DNA of 64,000 bases, from positions 42,171,468 to 42,235,467 of the forward strand of contig OU744735.1 in assembly GCA_916613615.1 (NCBI GenBank), read 5' to 3'. The translations under genes and the position numbers were made by a program. The stretch is from Steromphala cineraria (lineage: Eukaryota > Mollusca > Gastropoda > Trochida > Trochidae). Under the pieces are notes generated by a model. It saw only the letters and a list, made by a program, of their open reading frames with translations. It did not search any database and was not told where the DNA came from. Position 1 is the first letter of the stretch; every line of letters begins with the position of its first letter. Shown here in pieces: positions 24,048 through 35,479 of the stretch.

Positions 24048-24398
24048 TTAAACCTGACTATTTTCACAACCGCCTAGATTCACTAATTACACTTTTTGCA
24101 TTGTTATATGCGGATGATACTGTGCTTATGTCATCAAACCCTGATGGTTTGCAAAAAATGCTTCCATCAAAAGTTACTGCAATAAATGGAAACTCAAAAT
24201 TAACATCTCCAAACCCAAAATCCTTATTTTCGGTGGATCTAAAAAGAAATACAAAAGAAGTTTTTACATCGGGGACACTATCCCTGAAAATGCAGATTAC
24301 TATCCATATCTTCGTGTAACATTACTGAAAAATTGAAATTCACTAAAACCAAACGACTATTGGTCTATAAAGCAACGAAGGCTAATAGATGTTTTTTT
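24048..24398 (+). pseudogene. LINE reverse transcriptase relic, part 1 (YADD palm)
   Basis: The translation reads YFHNRLDSLITLFALLYADD followed by TVLMSSNPDGLQKML. This is the reverse-transcriptase motif with catalytic YADD, continuing through frameshifts to KFTKTKRLLVYKATKA. The LINE is 5'-truncated here and interrupted at about 24398 by element C; it resumes at 28434. Non-LTR retrotransposons copy their RNA into DNA at a nicked target site; this copy is dead. Confidence 0.8.
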
Positions 24399-24523
24399 AG
24401 CTCACCTTTACAAAGTAAATGTGAGCTTATGTCATGGCGCTTCGTCCGTCGTCCGTCTGTCTGTCCGTCCGTCCGTCCGTCCGTCTGTCCGTCCGTCCGT
24501 CCGTCCGTCCGTCCGTAAACTTT

Positions 24524-25620
24524 CAGGAAAAAGACTACTCCTCCTAAACGAATGCAGATATCATTCTGAAATTGTAGTATGTTATACCCATGGTGATTCC
24601 TCACAGAAAGGTAGACGTTTCAGTTTTGAGAATCCAAGATGGCCGCCATGGCAGCCATATTGAATTTTCAATTAGATTTCAGGAAAAAGACTACTCCTCC
24701 TAAACGAATGCAGATATCATTCTGAAATTGTAGTATGTTATACCCATGGTGATTCCTCACAGAAAGGTAGACGTTTCAGTTTTGAGAATCCAAGATGGCC
24801 GCCATGGCAGCCATATTGAATTTTCAATTAGATTTCAGGAAAAAGACTACTCCTCCTAAACGAATCCAGATATCATTCTGAAATTGTAGTATGTTATACC
24901 CATGGTGATTCCTCACAGAAAGGTAGACATTTCAGTTTTGAGAATCCAAGATGGCCGCCATGGCAGCCATATTGAATTTTCAATTAGATTTCACAAAAAA
25001 GACTACTCCTCCTAAACGAATCCAGATATCATTCTGAAATTGTAGTATGTTATACCCATGGTGATTCCTCACAGAAAGGTAGACGTTTCAGTTTTGAGAA
25101 TCCAAGATGGCCGCCATGGCAGCCATATTGAATTTTCAATTAGATTTCAGGAAAAAGACTACTCCTCCTAAACGAATCCAGATATCATTCTGAAATAGTA
25201 GTATGTTATACCCATGGTGATTCCTCACAGAAAGGTAGACGTTTCAGTTTTGAGAATCCAAGATGGCCGCTATGGCAACCATATTGAATTTTCAATTAGA
25301 TTTCATGAAAAGACTACTCTTTCTAAACCACTCTAGATATCATTCTGAAATTGTAGTATGTTATAACTATGGTGATTCTGCACAGAAAGGTAGACGTTTC
25401 AGTTTTGAGAATCCAATATGGCCGCCATGGCAGCCATATTGAATTTTCAATTAGATTTCATTAAAATGACTCCTTCTCCTAAACCAATCTAGATATCATT
25501 TTCATATTGTAGTATGTTATACCTATAGTGATTCCTCCCACAAAGGTAGACGTGTCAGTTCTGAGAATCCAAGATGGCCGCGATAGCAGCCATATTGACT
25601 TTTCAGCTGCAGATGACACA
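24524..25620 (+). repeat. 156-bp minisatellite, about seven copies, core of element C
   Basis: 'aatccaagatggccgccatg' recurs at 24631, 24787 and 24943 and onward in 156-base steps, with the last copies more diverged. Each unit carries CCAAGATGGCCGCCATGGC. Confidence 0.9.
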
Positions 25621-27655
25621 TCATTATTACTAAATTTTAAGCTTTAATCAAGTGATCACTCGCACCATATAAATTCTCTAATTTGAACTTACTAATCATA
25701 ATATTATCTTGAATATGGAATATTTAAGATTGTCATGCAAGTTGTTCTATATTTTTAAGTGTTTTTAAAACATTAAGATGAAAGACAAACATAATTAATT
25801 AATTTGTTTAAAATATTTATGGCAACTAGCTGCAAAAACCCAATCACATTAAACATCATGTTGAATTTTAAACAATGGTATCTCCCTTATATTCCTTTAA
25901 ATACCACACAAAAGGGGTCAACCAGAGTTCAGATATTCCTGCTGAGTCCACTATGCATTTCTAATACACATCCCAATACAGGCTGCATCACAGTCTCAGC
26001 TGCTAATCTGTTGCATAATCAACCTGACCCAATTGATATGGTAGAGCATTATGCTATATGGCCATGTGTATGCAATAAGAGTTACGGAAATTAGACTTGT
26101 GAAATGTTCTTTCTAAGAAAAACAACTTACACAAAATTTGTCAACAATAAGCTTTGTGTTTAGCAATCTACATAAGTTGATGTGGAAAGAGTTATTTTGC
26201 ATCAGGTTCCAGTTCCTGTGTTTTACTCATATTTGTACCATTTCTATATCTAACAGAAGTTCTTCTTGACACAAAATCAATTTAGGACATAAGCTAACTA
26301 TATTTTGTGAAATTATATATATTTTTCACAACAATTCATGTTCTCTCCCGTCAAGTCTTTTAATACCACACATAAGGGCTTAGCCAGAGTTCAGGTTTAC
26401 ATGCTCAGCACACTAGGGTGCTTCTCCAAATATACTTACACAAAGCCAAATACACAAATTGCTACACTCTCCTTAAGGATCTGGGGCTAGCAGCCCTGCC
26501 TGCTTGTATATTGCATAGTAATCCTGACCTAATTGATAAATAGAACATAATGGACTTTATGGAAAGTATATAAATTGTCTTTATGAAAAGTATACTTGTA
26601 TTCTAATAATAGTAATACTTTTTACAAATAACAATTTAAACAAGTCAAGAATGCGCTTTTATGTACAACAATCTGCACGATGAGTTAATAATAGAGGTAT
26701 TTTGTATCAGGTTCCAGTTCCAATACCATGTGTTTTATAAATACCTGTAAAACTAAATGATAATTGTATCATGCTGAAGGGGTTCTGGGAACAACATGTC
26801 ATCATAGAAGTCATTATTTTTCAATTAGATTTCAGGCCAAGTACTACTCCTACTAAATCAATTAAGATATCATTCTGAAAAGTGAGTATTTTTTTATATA
26901 GTGATTCCTGACAAAGACGCATTTATTTTATTATCAAGAATCCAAGATGGTCAATATGTCAATTATATTGAATTAGATTTCATGAAATTCATTGAAAAGA
27001 ATCCATTTCCTGATCAATCAAATCAATGTCATTATATTTGTATTGATACGCTTGTTGTAATATTTATCAACACTATAAATACAGTTACAAAAAAATGTAT
27101 GAATCATCTTTATCTGCAAACAGCCTGAAGCATGACTGTTTTAATAAATCTTTTTTAATAAAACATAAAATGATAAAAGTTGTTCACTCCATCAGTGGGT
27201 TACATAATTCCTGACACTTCATATATGGCAAATAACATAGCCAGTGAGGGATAAATATAAATTTTTTAATCATCTATATCTGATTACAGTCTGAACAATG
27301 ATTATCTAGATAATTATAATGATCATTCAATTCAAACAAATCCTTTTCAAAAGCATTTAAAATGATTAAATTTGTTCACTCCCAACACTAACTGTAAGGT
27401 TTTTTACTCCTTTGTTCCCATGCAATTAATTTATTCCAAATTGAAAATTTTGGTTAATGAATAACTAATTATCTTTTATTTTGTTTGTCATGCTAATAAA
27501 AGATATAATATTCATCTTCAAAACAGCATTCATTGAACAGCTGTCTGAACAATTCTTTTTTTACAAAGTCTTTCTCACCAATTCTCTCTGTTAGTTAAGA
27601 TACTTCAATAAACATATTACTGAGTTGACCTCCAGATTATTTCCATTGCAAACCT

Positions 27656-27720
27656 CTCTTTTACCCCCACCCCTTCTATCCCCCCTCCCCCCCTATCCTT
27701 CCAGCCCCTCTCCTGCAACT
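27656..27720 (+). repeat. C-rich pyrimidine tract
   Basis: About 65 bases are almost purely C and T, with runs of six or more C, inside element C. Confidence 0.8.
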
Positions 27721-28433
27721 CTCCTCTAATGGGTATCTGTTGCATATTGCATATTGAAATGAGGGGAGGACACTCACTATATGGAATAACAGTAACTTAC
27801 ATAAGAGGATAAGTTACATAAGCTACATGCAGGTGCAAGAGGTCATAATAGGTCATCATTTCTAGTAATTAGCATAAACCCCCATGTTGCTAGCCTATTC
27901 TGACCAATCAGATTGCACTAACATATGTCAAGATTTAAGATATTCAGAAATCTTCAGTTAGAATTACATGAGACATTGACCTGGACAGTTTACTTTGGTA
28001 ATTGGACTTATCACTAGCTGAATTTGTGATTTGTGTCAGAGGAATTTATTCCAAATGTTTATGTGCATCATCTTTTTAGTTCTTTGGAAGTTGAGAGTGT
28101 GACTAAATGAATACTCCTAAACCAATCAAGATATCATAATGAAATTAAAACAGATGCCCACATAAAAGTACCATTTTGAAGATTAAAAAGTCCAAGATGG
28201 TCACCAATTCAGCCATAGATATACAAAAAAGTTATACAAAAACCTACTGCTTGTTAACAAATCATGATTATATCATTCTTGTATTAATATTTGTTCAAGC
28301 TCTAGTGGTTTCCAACAGAAGAATGCATTTTAAAAGATAAAAAAATCACATTATCATATAAAAGATGGTTACACAATTAAACCATATTACCACATCATTA
28401 ATTTTAAGGTGAGCTTCTGTACCCTCGGTACTT

Positions 28434-29006
28434 TTATTTAATTTAAAGACAAGGTATAAAATTAAATTTTTGAATCGAATGTCACTTAAAAATGTTTGAT
28501 TGATTGGTTACCCCAATTCTTTTATATGGATATGAAATTTGAGATTTTGATAACACTTTATGTTTTAAAAATGTCCATCTTCGTTTTCTTAACTATTTAA
28601 CCTCACTGCGGAAATGTGCACCTAACCATATGGTATATGGGGCATTTTGAGATTCCCTCTTATAAATGTTATCAAATGCTGGATGGTATGTTTTGGAATA
28701 AACTTGTAAGAGGAAAATCTTCTAAATTATGCTCTTTGATCTATAAATTGATATTCAACGATTTTGTATTTGGCAAATAAGTACATACATGGACGAAATA
28801 TAGCAAGACATTTTTTGATGATCTTGGATTAAGTTTCATTTGGAAATTCAAAACTCTATAATTATCTTCTGGCTAAAATCAGTTGTTAAAAGTAAATTAA
28901 AAGATAGCCTTCAGCAAACATGCATATCAACAATTGAAGCACCTTAAAAGCAATTACTCATAGTATGTTTGAAAATCCATCTCTCAATTTTGCACTATAT
29001 CTAAAC
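28434..29006 (+). pseudogene. LINE reverse transcriptase relic, part 2 (thumb and downstream)
   Basis: With a few stops and shifts the + strand reads VTPILLYGYEI, then FLNYLTSLRKCAPNHMVYG and further to NFALYLN. This is the region after the palm in this LINE type (TPILLYGSEIWG and LRKCTPNHMVYGE-like). It continues part 1 across element C and is cut at 29006 by the P-like element. Confidence 0.75.
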
Positions 29007-29209
29007 CACAAGCACTTGATGCATGGGCAGTGCTCATATACTATATATAAGAAGGCTTTCCAACCGGCATTATTGATCCCGAAACATAAAGATTTCAACG
29101 ACATATTCTTTTGGTGACATCAGTTGCTTATCGCCTATAACGTGTTTCAAAATGCCTCATCTTTGATCCGACATCGATCTTACATATAATGTCACCTTCA
29201 TAATTAGAA

Positions 29210-29441
29210 TTAATTAGCGTGTAACTATATCATACCGTCCTTCCGGCGTCATCACAAGACGAAAGTGTTCGAAATAGTGTCAAAAGGTCGCGACCTTCTC
29301 TCCCATTGGTCCAAAAGCCGAAACAAACGTATGCTGACCAATGAGACAGGAGGTCGCGACCTTTTGACACTATATCTGGGCATTTCCGTCATGCGATGAC
29401 GCCGTAAAACTCGCCTGATATAGTCAAACGCTAATTAGTTT
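29210..29441. repeat. 232-bp foldback element nested in the P-like element
   Basis: The outer arms TTAATTAGCG...GGCGTCATC (29210-29256) and GATGACGCC...CGCTAATTAG (29396-29441) are inverted. An inner pair AGTGTCAAAAGGTCGCGACC and GGTCGCGACCTTTTGACACT extends the fold. CCAAT-type boxes lie near the centre. It resembles the MITE at 9983-10231 in layout. Confidence 0.8.
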
Positions 29442-29745
29442 TAAAGAGACGCTGTATAACTTTCTAAAAATAATTTTTTCATAAGATATTGGTCAAATAA
29501 CTATATAACATAAATATTAGGCCTAAACAGCAACGATACATCGTTTCTCAACGAAACTACAGCTAAGTAAACATTGCGTAACAAGGCGTCTGCTTGTCGC
29601 CGTCCAGCGACAAACCAAAACAAGGCTGAGAGGCCACGGGAAGGGGCTACCGGAAATGACGTGGCAGTAGGTGATGCGTTCGTCTGCTTATATGGAAAAT
29701 GATAGGCGAAATCCGTAGTTCTGCGTTTCCCAAGCGATTAACAGT

Positions 29746-29925
29746 ATGTCATATCATTGTGTTACTGTCAACTGTCCTAGAATATCTCCTGATGAAGTTT
29801 CCGTAGACATATTTCCATCACATTGATCGTTCCACGCCAAATTGACCCGCTGTGTTAGATCAAACAGAGCAATGTGACAATCTACATCGAACTCACGTGT
29901 TCCGATCACTGCACTGATTTTTGGT
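29746..29925 (+). pseudogene. THAP zinc-finger fragment of a P-like transposase
   Basis: From an ATG the + strand reads MSYHCVTVNCPRISPDEVSV, then DIFPS and an interrupted run with AKLTRCVRSNRA. In the next frame RVCSDHCTDFW follows. These are the C-x4-C start, the FPS/AKWTRAVRxNR centre and the C-x2-H end of a C2CH THAP DNA-binding domain. Two in-frame stops and one frameshift show it is dead. It lies inside the element bounded by the 8-bp duplication, where a P-superfamily transposase N-terminus would be expected. Confidence 0.7.
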
Positions 29926-30654
29926 TTCGAGCTCGTATTTTCACTGAATGAACAGTTTAGCATGCAGATAAAAAAATCCTTTTCTGATGAGTAAAATATA
30001 AAACAAAGCACAACGTTTTTGGCTGATAATTTTGCAATAATCCGAATTTACAATGCTCACATTTAGATTTGAGCGTTGTGTAAAAATCTTGAATAAACAA
30101 TGACATTGGTCTGCAGGTGTTATTTACTTTCTTTAGATCAGATACTCACTTATTACACAATTACTTTACTGTCTATCGTATTTCCTGTCTGATTGCTAAT
30201 TAAAAGATTAATTAAATGATGACTCTAGCAGGTAGGTTATATAATGCAAAATTATCAACACCTGGCTATTTTATGACATCAGCTAATTAGGTAACATCAA
30301 ATAGTATTTGTATTCCTTAACATCCTTTTTTTCTCCGATTGGTAAATTATAACCGGTTGAAATTAGGAATATTGTTTTTGCTCTATCTGATAATTATTTT
30401 TGGGTAAGGTTCATTTAATAAATCTTCATTCTGTTGGGCCATGTATCGGGTATTGTTGTGAAAAATATCTTCTCTATGTACATGCCTTTCATTGAGAAAT
30501 TGAAATGAAATAAGTAACAAAAAAGTATTTTTTTATCCTGATACAAGTCAAAGGCATTTTTTAAAAATTGGTTTAAATGTAAACAAAATAAATTTAGTAT
30601 TATAGAAGAAGAAGGAAAGAAAGAAGAAAATTGTTTTAATAGTGTGTCACATGT

Positions 30655-30720
30655 TACAATTATATTATAATAATAATAATATTATATTATATACATTATA
30701 TATATTATTATATAATAACA
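30655..30720. repeat. AT-rich simple repeat
   Basis: Alternating TA and TAA/ATT motifs, many self-complementary. Confidence 0.85.
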
Positions 30721-31488
30721 TCCTTTCTGCTGTGCTACTTAAGTAATATTCAATAACAACCACCAACTGTGCACGCAGATGTAACAGTTCTCATGTGAGC
30801 ATTTTTAATGGCGAAAATACATCCGGGTCCCCACGTTCAGTATTATGAGGCGAGACAAGCTGCATGCTGTTATAGTGAAGGATTATGCGCACATCATCGT
30901 TTCATTTATTGTCTTACATATTCATAAATAGAAATTGCAAGATAACTAACTTAACTACCGATTCGCTGAAAGTTTTAGATATTTTCAGGATGTTTAGTAT
31001 GTTTAATCGACGGTTAAACTTTGGGCTTTTACCCTTAGCTTGTGTTGTTTTACATACCGAGGGCATACATCGAGGGAATCCCGTACCTACTAACACAGCC
31101 ACGAGGCAGTCACGCTTAGGCGTTTTATTCTGTTCGCCGGCCTAATTAAGCGGTGTATTTATAAAGTCGTAATTAAGCCGTTACTAGGTCGATTTCAGAA
31201 ATTTTAAGTTGAGTCAATGTCAAATGGCTATCCCCATTTCATGAATCGCGAAAGCTGCCATATGGCATTTCAGTCCATCTTTAATTATGTTCAAGGTGAA
31301 ATATATGTAAGATCCTTGTCGAATGAAAGATAAGGCATTTTGGAACACGTTCCAGGCGATATGTATCTGATGTCACTAAAAGAATGCGTTATAATTAGGT
31401 TTATTTCGAAATCAAAATGCCGGTTGGAAAGCCTTGTTATATATAGTATATGAGTAATACCCATGCCTCAAGTGCTTGTGATCTAAAC

Positions 31489-31616
31489 TCACTACATTAC
31501 AATAACTTGTTGAAATTCCGAACTTCTAATCATTATCTCCCAATCAAAACAGGTAGATGGCGACGAATTCCTGTAACTGACAGGATATGTACTCTTTGGA
31601 TTGAGATGATAATTTC
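31489..31616 (+). pseudogene. LINE relic, part 3 (conserved C-terminal GRWRRIPVTDRICTL)
   Basis: An uninterrupted stretch reads SLHYNNLLKFRTSNHYLPI and then KTGRWRRIPVTDRICTLWIE. This is the RxSNHxLxIExGR...R.C..C block typical of LINE C-termini. It joins part 2 exactly when the P-like element and one target copy are removed, and is cut on the right by the DIRS element. Confidence 0.8.
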
Positions 31617-31952
31617 AATTCTTTAATACTTACCTTGCTCTACATATGCATCTTTAATTTACATTAACGAGAAGTTGAAAGCGCTAGTCTTCTGAAACGA
31701 GAGTTCAAACTGACTCACAGTCTGTAGTAACCCCAGTAAAACCGGCATGCACGAGCATCCGGTCCGTGACGTCAGCATACAAATCCTCACTTTCAATTTC
31801 TCGTTCGAGGTGGAAAGACGTGTCTCTTTTGAGAGTTATAGAGATTTTCCCGGCTTGTTATTGCTAATTCCTCGCATTTTTTGGCACTTTTTCGCGGTTG
31901 AACTTTTCAAGTTTTTTTCTGTATCGTAACAGATTGGACTTTCCGTTGGTGC

Positions 31953-33377
31953 ATGTACACTAAACTGTGTGTTAAGTGCAAGGGACGTAAATCGGCTAAG
32001 GACCCGAACTCTTTGTGTCCTGACTGTGTTCCATCGTGTTCTGTGGACTCTAAGTGTGTATTGTGTGAGGCTTTATCGACTGCAGACTTTAAGACTTACC
32101 TCAGGGTCCTGCACAAGAGATGTGTTCAGAAGGCTAGGAAGATGGCAGACACTGTTGCGGATGTACCTACCCCCTCTCCTCCTGCGCCTGTTACCTCTGT
32201 ATCGGCGTAGTATCTTCGGCTGGTGCGTCAGTTACGCTTACTGTGGCGTCGGTGGGGTCCTCGACACCTGTTATGGGTAGTCTGAGGCCGCCACTGCCGT
32301 CTCAGACGTCTCTGGCAGCTGGGTACGACTCAGGTCTCTTTGGGCTCATTTTCGTCACCGTTCCCGACGCAGGGAGTGTTTCCTCAGACGCCAGGAGTGT
32401 TTCCTTAGACGCAAGGGGCGTTTCCTTAGACGCAAGGGGCGTTTCCGCAGACACCTGGTGTGGGTGCTGCTTTACAGCAGGCGCCTCCTCCCCCTCAGCA
32501 GGCGCCCTGCAGGGGTGGCAATCCTTCATGAACCCTTTCCAGATGATGGCAATGATGTCTCTCCTCAGATGGCTGCTTGGGCTCAACCTACCCCTCAGGC
32601 GCGCCAGGCGCCTCCTGTGCCTCGTATGCCTCGTGTTACGGCGCCTGTCTCTGACGCACCTGCGCCTGGGGTGTCTCGTTTTGGATCTTATGTGACACAG
32701 GCGCCTCCCCTCTCTACAATGCCTAGCCAGTCTGGGGTGCAGCCTTCGACCTCTAGAGGCACTGGCAGCAGGAATAGGAGTAGATCCCCCTTGCGTTCTC
32801 CGGTCTCTGAGTCGGAGTTTGTTCCTGTTTACGAGGGAGACGTTGACCAAGTGGACGTACTTGGTTTTGCCGGAATCATTCCCTGGATTGCGGACAACTC
32901 AGGGGACTTGTGCCTTTCACCGGGGCCAGATGTCCCACCTCTCAAGACTGTGCTTCTAGACCCTTTCCTTCTCCCTCCGCATGCATCTGATTTAGATGTT
33001 GTGGACACTTTGCTAAGGGTCGTTATGGAGTCCATAGTCTGGATTTTTTGGATACAGCGGCCAAAGTGGATGAAGACATCAAGTCTTTGACCGGTTCCTC
33101 TTCTTCCTTTGCGTACAAGATAGCGGACAGCAAGATCGCTCAAGTGGAGACTGAGGTCAAGAGGTCCCTCAAGATTTTGTCGGTCTTGTTCTCAGCTACG
33201 GATGCCATCGACCAGTGTTTGGACGTTGAGAACTCAAGACAGGATCCAGCAGTTGCACACGCTCTTGGCCTGGCAAGCAAGGGCTCTCTCGGACCTGTAT
33301 TCCCACTTGCGCGGAGCGTGGGCAGGCCTTATAGCTTTGAGGAGGTCCGGCTTCTTGAAGTTGTCATCTTGGGATGA
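31953..33377 (+). pseudogene. DIRS gag-like region
   Basis: It starts MYTKLCVKCKGRKSAKDPNS with a cysteine cluster (CxxC, CPDC, CVLC). Proline/serine-rich segments follow in shifted frames, then FAYKIADSKIAQVETEVKRS and an alanine/leucine-rich helical segment as in DIRS gag proteins. At least three frameshifts split it (near 32210-32460 and about 33050). Function is inferred from position and general resemblance only. Confidence 0.55.
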
Positions 33378-33959
33378 GGCCTACAAGAAAAAGCTGTTGC
33401 GTCTCCCTGTGGACCAGCCCTACCCCTTCGCAGATAGGATTCCGGAGTTCAACCAACAGTTCTCTGATTCAGCCCAGTCAGAGGTCACCTTGCGTCTCCT
33501 GAAGACCCTATCAGCCAGGATGATCCCAGGAAGAGGGCGAATACCTACACCTCTAAGCGCTTTCGGCAAGCTGGGTCCAAGGATACGAGAACGTTTGGGA
33601 AGGGGACCTTCAAGTTCAAGAAGGACATCCCCTCTAGATTTAAGAGGGGGGTTAAGCGCCAATGAGGCGCCCCTGACGTCCGACTGGGACCTCCCGCCTT
33701 CAGTCGTGACGGTTACAGACAGCCCAGTAGGCGGCTGACTGGGGGTATTTTGGAAAAATTGAGCCTGTCTAGACGATCCCTATATCACAGACATTCTGAA
33801 GAACGGGTACTCTCTACCGATAACAGGCTCACCCCTTTGACAGTTTCATCCTTGGATCAGGTTTATCCCATAGAACAGCAGGCCCCTCTACAGGACAATA
33901 TAAACATCCTCCTTCAAAAGAGAGCTGGTCGATTCTCCAGGCTTCTACTCAACCAATTT

Positions 33960-34250
33960 CCTGGTCAAAAAGAAGGGGACAGACAAATTGAGGATGATCC
34001 ACAATTTGGCAGCCTTCAATCAGCAGTTCCTCGAGAGGCCGTCTCACTTTCGCATGGTTACGTTGCCGCAACTACGTTTGGAGGTGGCCAGGAACGACTG
34101 GCTTGCTTCCCTGGACATCCAGGATGCTTACCTGCACGTCCCATTGCCCCGGAGCACAGGAAGTTCCTCCGGTTCGTTTTCAATGGGGTCCACTACCAGT
34201 GGGCGGTCCTCCCATTTGGAATTTCCTGGGTCCCGTGGTTATTCACCAGA
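33960..34250 (+). pseudogene. DIRS reverse transcriptase, N-terminal half
   Basis: The frame reads RMIHNLAAFNQQFLERPSHF, then WLASLDIQDAYLHVPL (motif A with the first catalytic aspartates). After one frameshift near 34145 it reads FLRFVFNGVHYQWAVLPFGI (motif B region). The catalytic YxDD motif, the thumb and RNase H are missing: the sequence jumps directly to recombinase near 34255. Confidence 0.8.
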
Positions 34251-34254
34251 ATTA

Positions 34255-34855
34255 CGGCACGGCAGCTAGGGTTAGCGAGATTCATGCGTTGGACGTCACT
34301 AGAGTTCGCTTTGAAAAGGGGAAACATGGCGCAGTTTATCTGGGACTGGCCTGGGACTTTATTGACAAGAACCAGCTTCCAGGCCAGCCTGACAGGGAGT
34401 TCACCATCTCCACCTTATCTTCGACTGTGGGTTCGGAGGATGAGGAGGAGTTGTTGTTGTGCCCTGTCAGAGCCTTGAAAGTGTACATCGCCAGGTCCAA
34501 ACTCAAACGGCGTACCAGGAAACGTTTGTTTCTACCGCTTTCGTCGATCTCAGACAAAGATGTCAACAAAAATGCTTTGATTCTTTGGCTGAGAACCGTT
34601 ATCCAAGAGGCTAACAAAGCCAAAGGATTGGACCCGCCGGCGGCTCATAATCCACACGAGATTAGAGCCCTAGCTTCTACGTTGGCTCTTCACCGGAACT
34701 ATTCGGTGAATGCCATCATGGAGGGCTGCTTTTGGAGGTCGACGTCCGTATGCGCCTCCCATTATCTTAGGGACTTGTCCGTGGATGACGTGGAGGGCTT
34801 GCAGTCCTTTGGTCCCTTAGTGGTGGCACAACGGTTAACCAAACCTTGGTGTTAG
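34255..34855 (+). pseudogene. DIRS tyrosine recombinase, C-terminal catalytic part
   Basis: It reads AARVSEIHALDVTRVRFEKG in one open frame with the later HEIRALASTLALHRNYSV, CFWRSTS and ASHYLRDLSVDDV. These give the catalytic set R (ARVSEIH), HxxR, W/H and Y of tyrosine recombinases. The N-terminal part is lost in the deletion that fuses it to the reverse transcriptase. The frame ends TAG at about 34853-34855. The recombinase would circularise and integrate DIRS cDNA; this truncated copy is unlikely to do so. Confidence 0.8.
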
Positions 34856-35280
34856 GTGAGTTCTGGCATGTTCTCATTCTTTTCACCTTGTGTTTTTTCC
34901 ATTAAAGACTTTGAAGTTTTGGTCGCGCTGTCACGCTGATCGGCTTAAAACGTCTTACGTGACTATGTTACCTTAAACGGTAGGTTAACCTCTGGTCCTA
35001 ATTATGTCGCTTTGGGTTGGTTGCAGGATGGCGGGGCGCCCGTCACACCCTCCGACCCGAGACTGTCCGATAAGGATGCATATGTAGAGCAAGGTAAGTA
35101 TTAAAGAATTTATCAAAATCTAAATATTTTAGATATTTGTAAATACTTACCTTGCTCTACCAAGTTTTTATCCCGCCCTGCCTTCCCCTTGGCTCCGGGC
35201 GCCAGCTCCTGCTGTCTCTTGGAATTGAAAGTGAGGGATTTGTATGCTGACGTCACGGACCGGATGCTCATGCATGCTGG

Positions 35281-35392
35281 TTATACAAAATGAACAGTAT
35301 TATATACCAACAAGCTAGGAACTTTAAGAAAATTGTCATTATTTTGTAAAATCATTAAGTCTTTTTTTAAGAATTAACATATTTAACCTTAT
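35281..35392 (+). pseudogene. LINE relic, part 4 (extreme C-terminus)
   Basis: After the DIRS border the frame TVLYTNKLGTLRKLSLFCKI ends IKSFFKN and a stop. This resembles the final basic helix of such LINE proteins, and its position right of the DIRS insertion fits continuation of part 3. Assignment rests on context more than on sequence. Confidence 0.45.
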
Positions 35393-35479
35393 AATGGTCG
35401 TGTTACGCAGTGAATTCATTGTTTCATAAAATGTAAGTCAACACTCAACCTAATTCAATAATGTTTATTCAGGTAAGCT

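Larger units (their letters stand above)
24398..28435 (+). mobile_element. Element C: 4-kb Helentron-type non-autonomous repeat inside the LINE
   Basis: The 5' hairpin is AGCTCAC (24399-24405) with GTGAGCT (24421-24427) and an inner TTTAC/GTAAA pair. A (CCGT)n microsatellite (24440-24518) and a 156-bp tandem array follow. Decayed copies of the array unit recur near 26820-26990 and 28090-28390, which ties the whole 4 kb together. The 3' end repeats AAGGTGAGCT (28406-28415), then hairpin GTACC-CTC-GGTAC (28419-28431) and TTTTA. The element separates two parts of one LINE coding sequence and lies between T runs. No coding gene was recognised inside. Confidence 0.65.
29007..31480. mobile_element. 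2.47-kb P-like/THAP DNA transposon relic with 8-bp target duplication
   Basis: The 8-bp duplication ATCTAAAC lies at 28999-29006 and 31481-31488. The element starts CACAAGCACTTGA and ends TCAAGTGCTTGTG. Imperfect terminal inverted repeats extend about 200 bases (29007-29215 and 31270-31480). Removing it restores a continuous LINE reading frame (NFALYLN followed by SLHYNNLLKF), which fixes the borders. An 8-bp duplication fits P and hAT superfamilies; a decayed THAP domain inside favours the P superfamily. No transposase catalytic domain was found, so it is largely deleted. Confidence 0.8.
31617..35280 (+). mobile_element. DIRS-type tyrosine-recombinase retrotransposon, internally deleted
   Basis: A perfect 36-bp inverted repeat marks the ends (31617-31652 and 35075-35110, outer sequence AATTCTTTAATACTTACC). 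A second inverted pair lies at about 31743-31798 and 35221-35279 (GACGTCAGCATACAAATCC and its complement). A further TACTTACCTTGCTCTAC copy lies at about 35145. Inverted ends and a complementary region near the 3' end are the DIRS layout. Between them are gag-like, reverse-transcriptase and tyrosine-recombinase coding parts, all + strand, with frameshifts. The element sits inside the LINE relic. DIRS elements are thought to insert circular DNA by recombinase, and no target duplication is expected. Confidence 0.85.

Noticed and set aside
23657..24067. 136-codon minus-strand open frame
   Set aside because: No domain or conserved motif, and it overlaps the start of the LINE relic on the other strand.
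24421..24663. Open frames with SVRPSVRPSVRP repeats
   Set aside because: Translations of the (CCGT)n microsatellite of element C.
29754..30011. 85-codon minus-strand open frame
   Set aside because: It is antisense to the decayed THAP domain, which is recognised on the + strand.
32302..32850. 182-codon minus-strand open frame rich in arginine
   Set aside because: Antisense to the GC-rich proline/serine part of the DIRS gag-like region.
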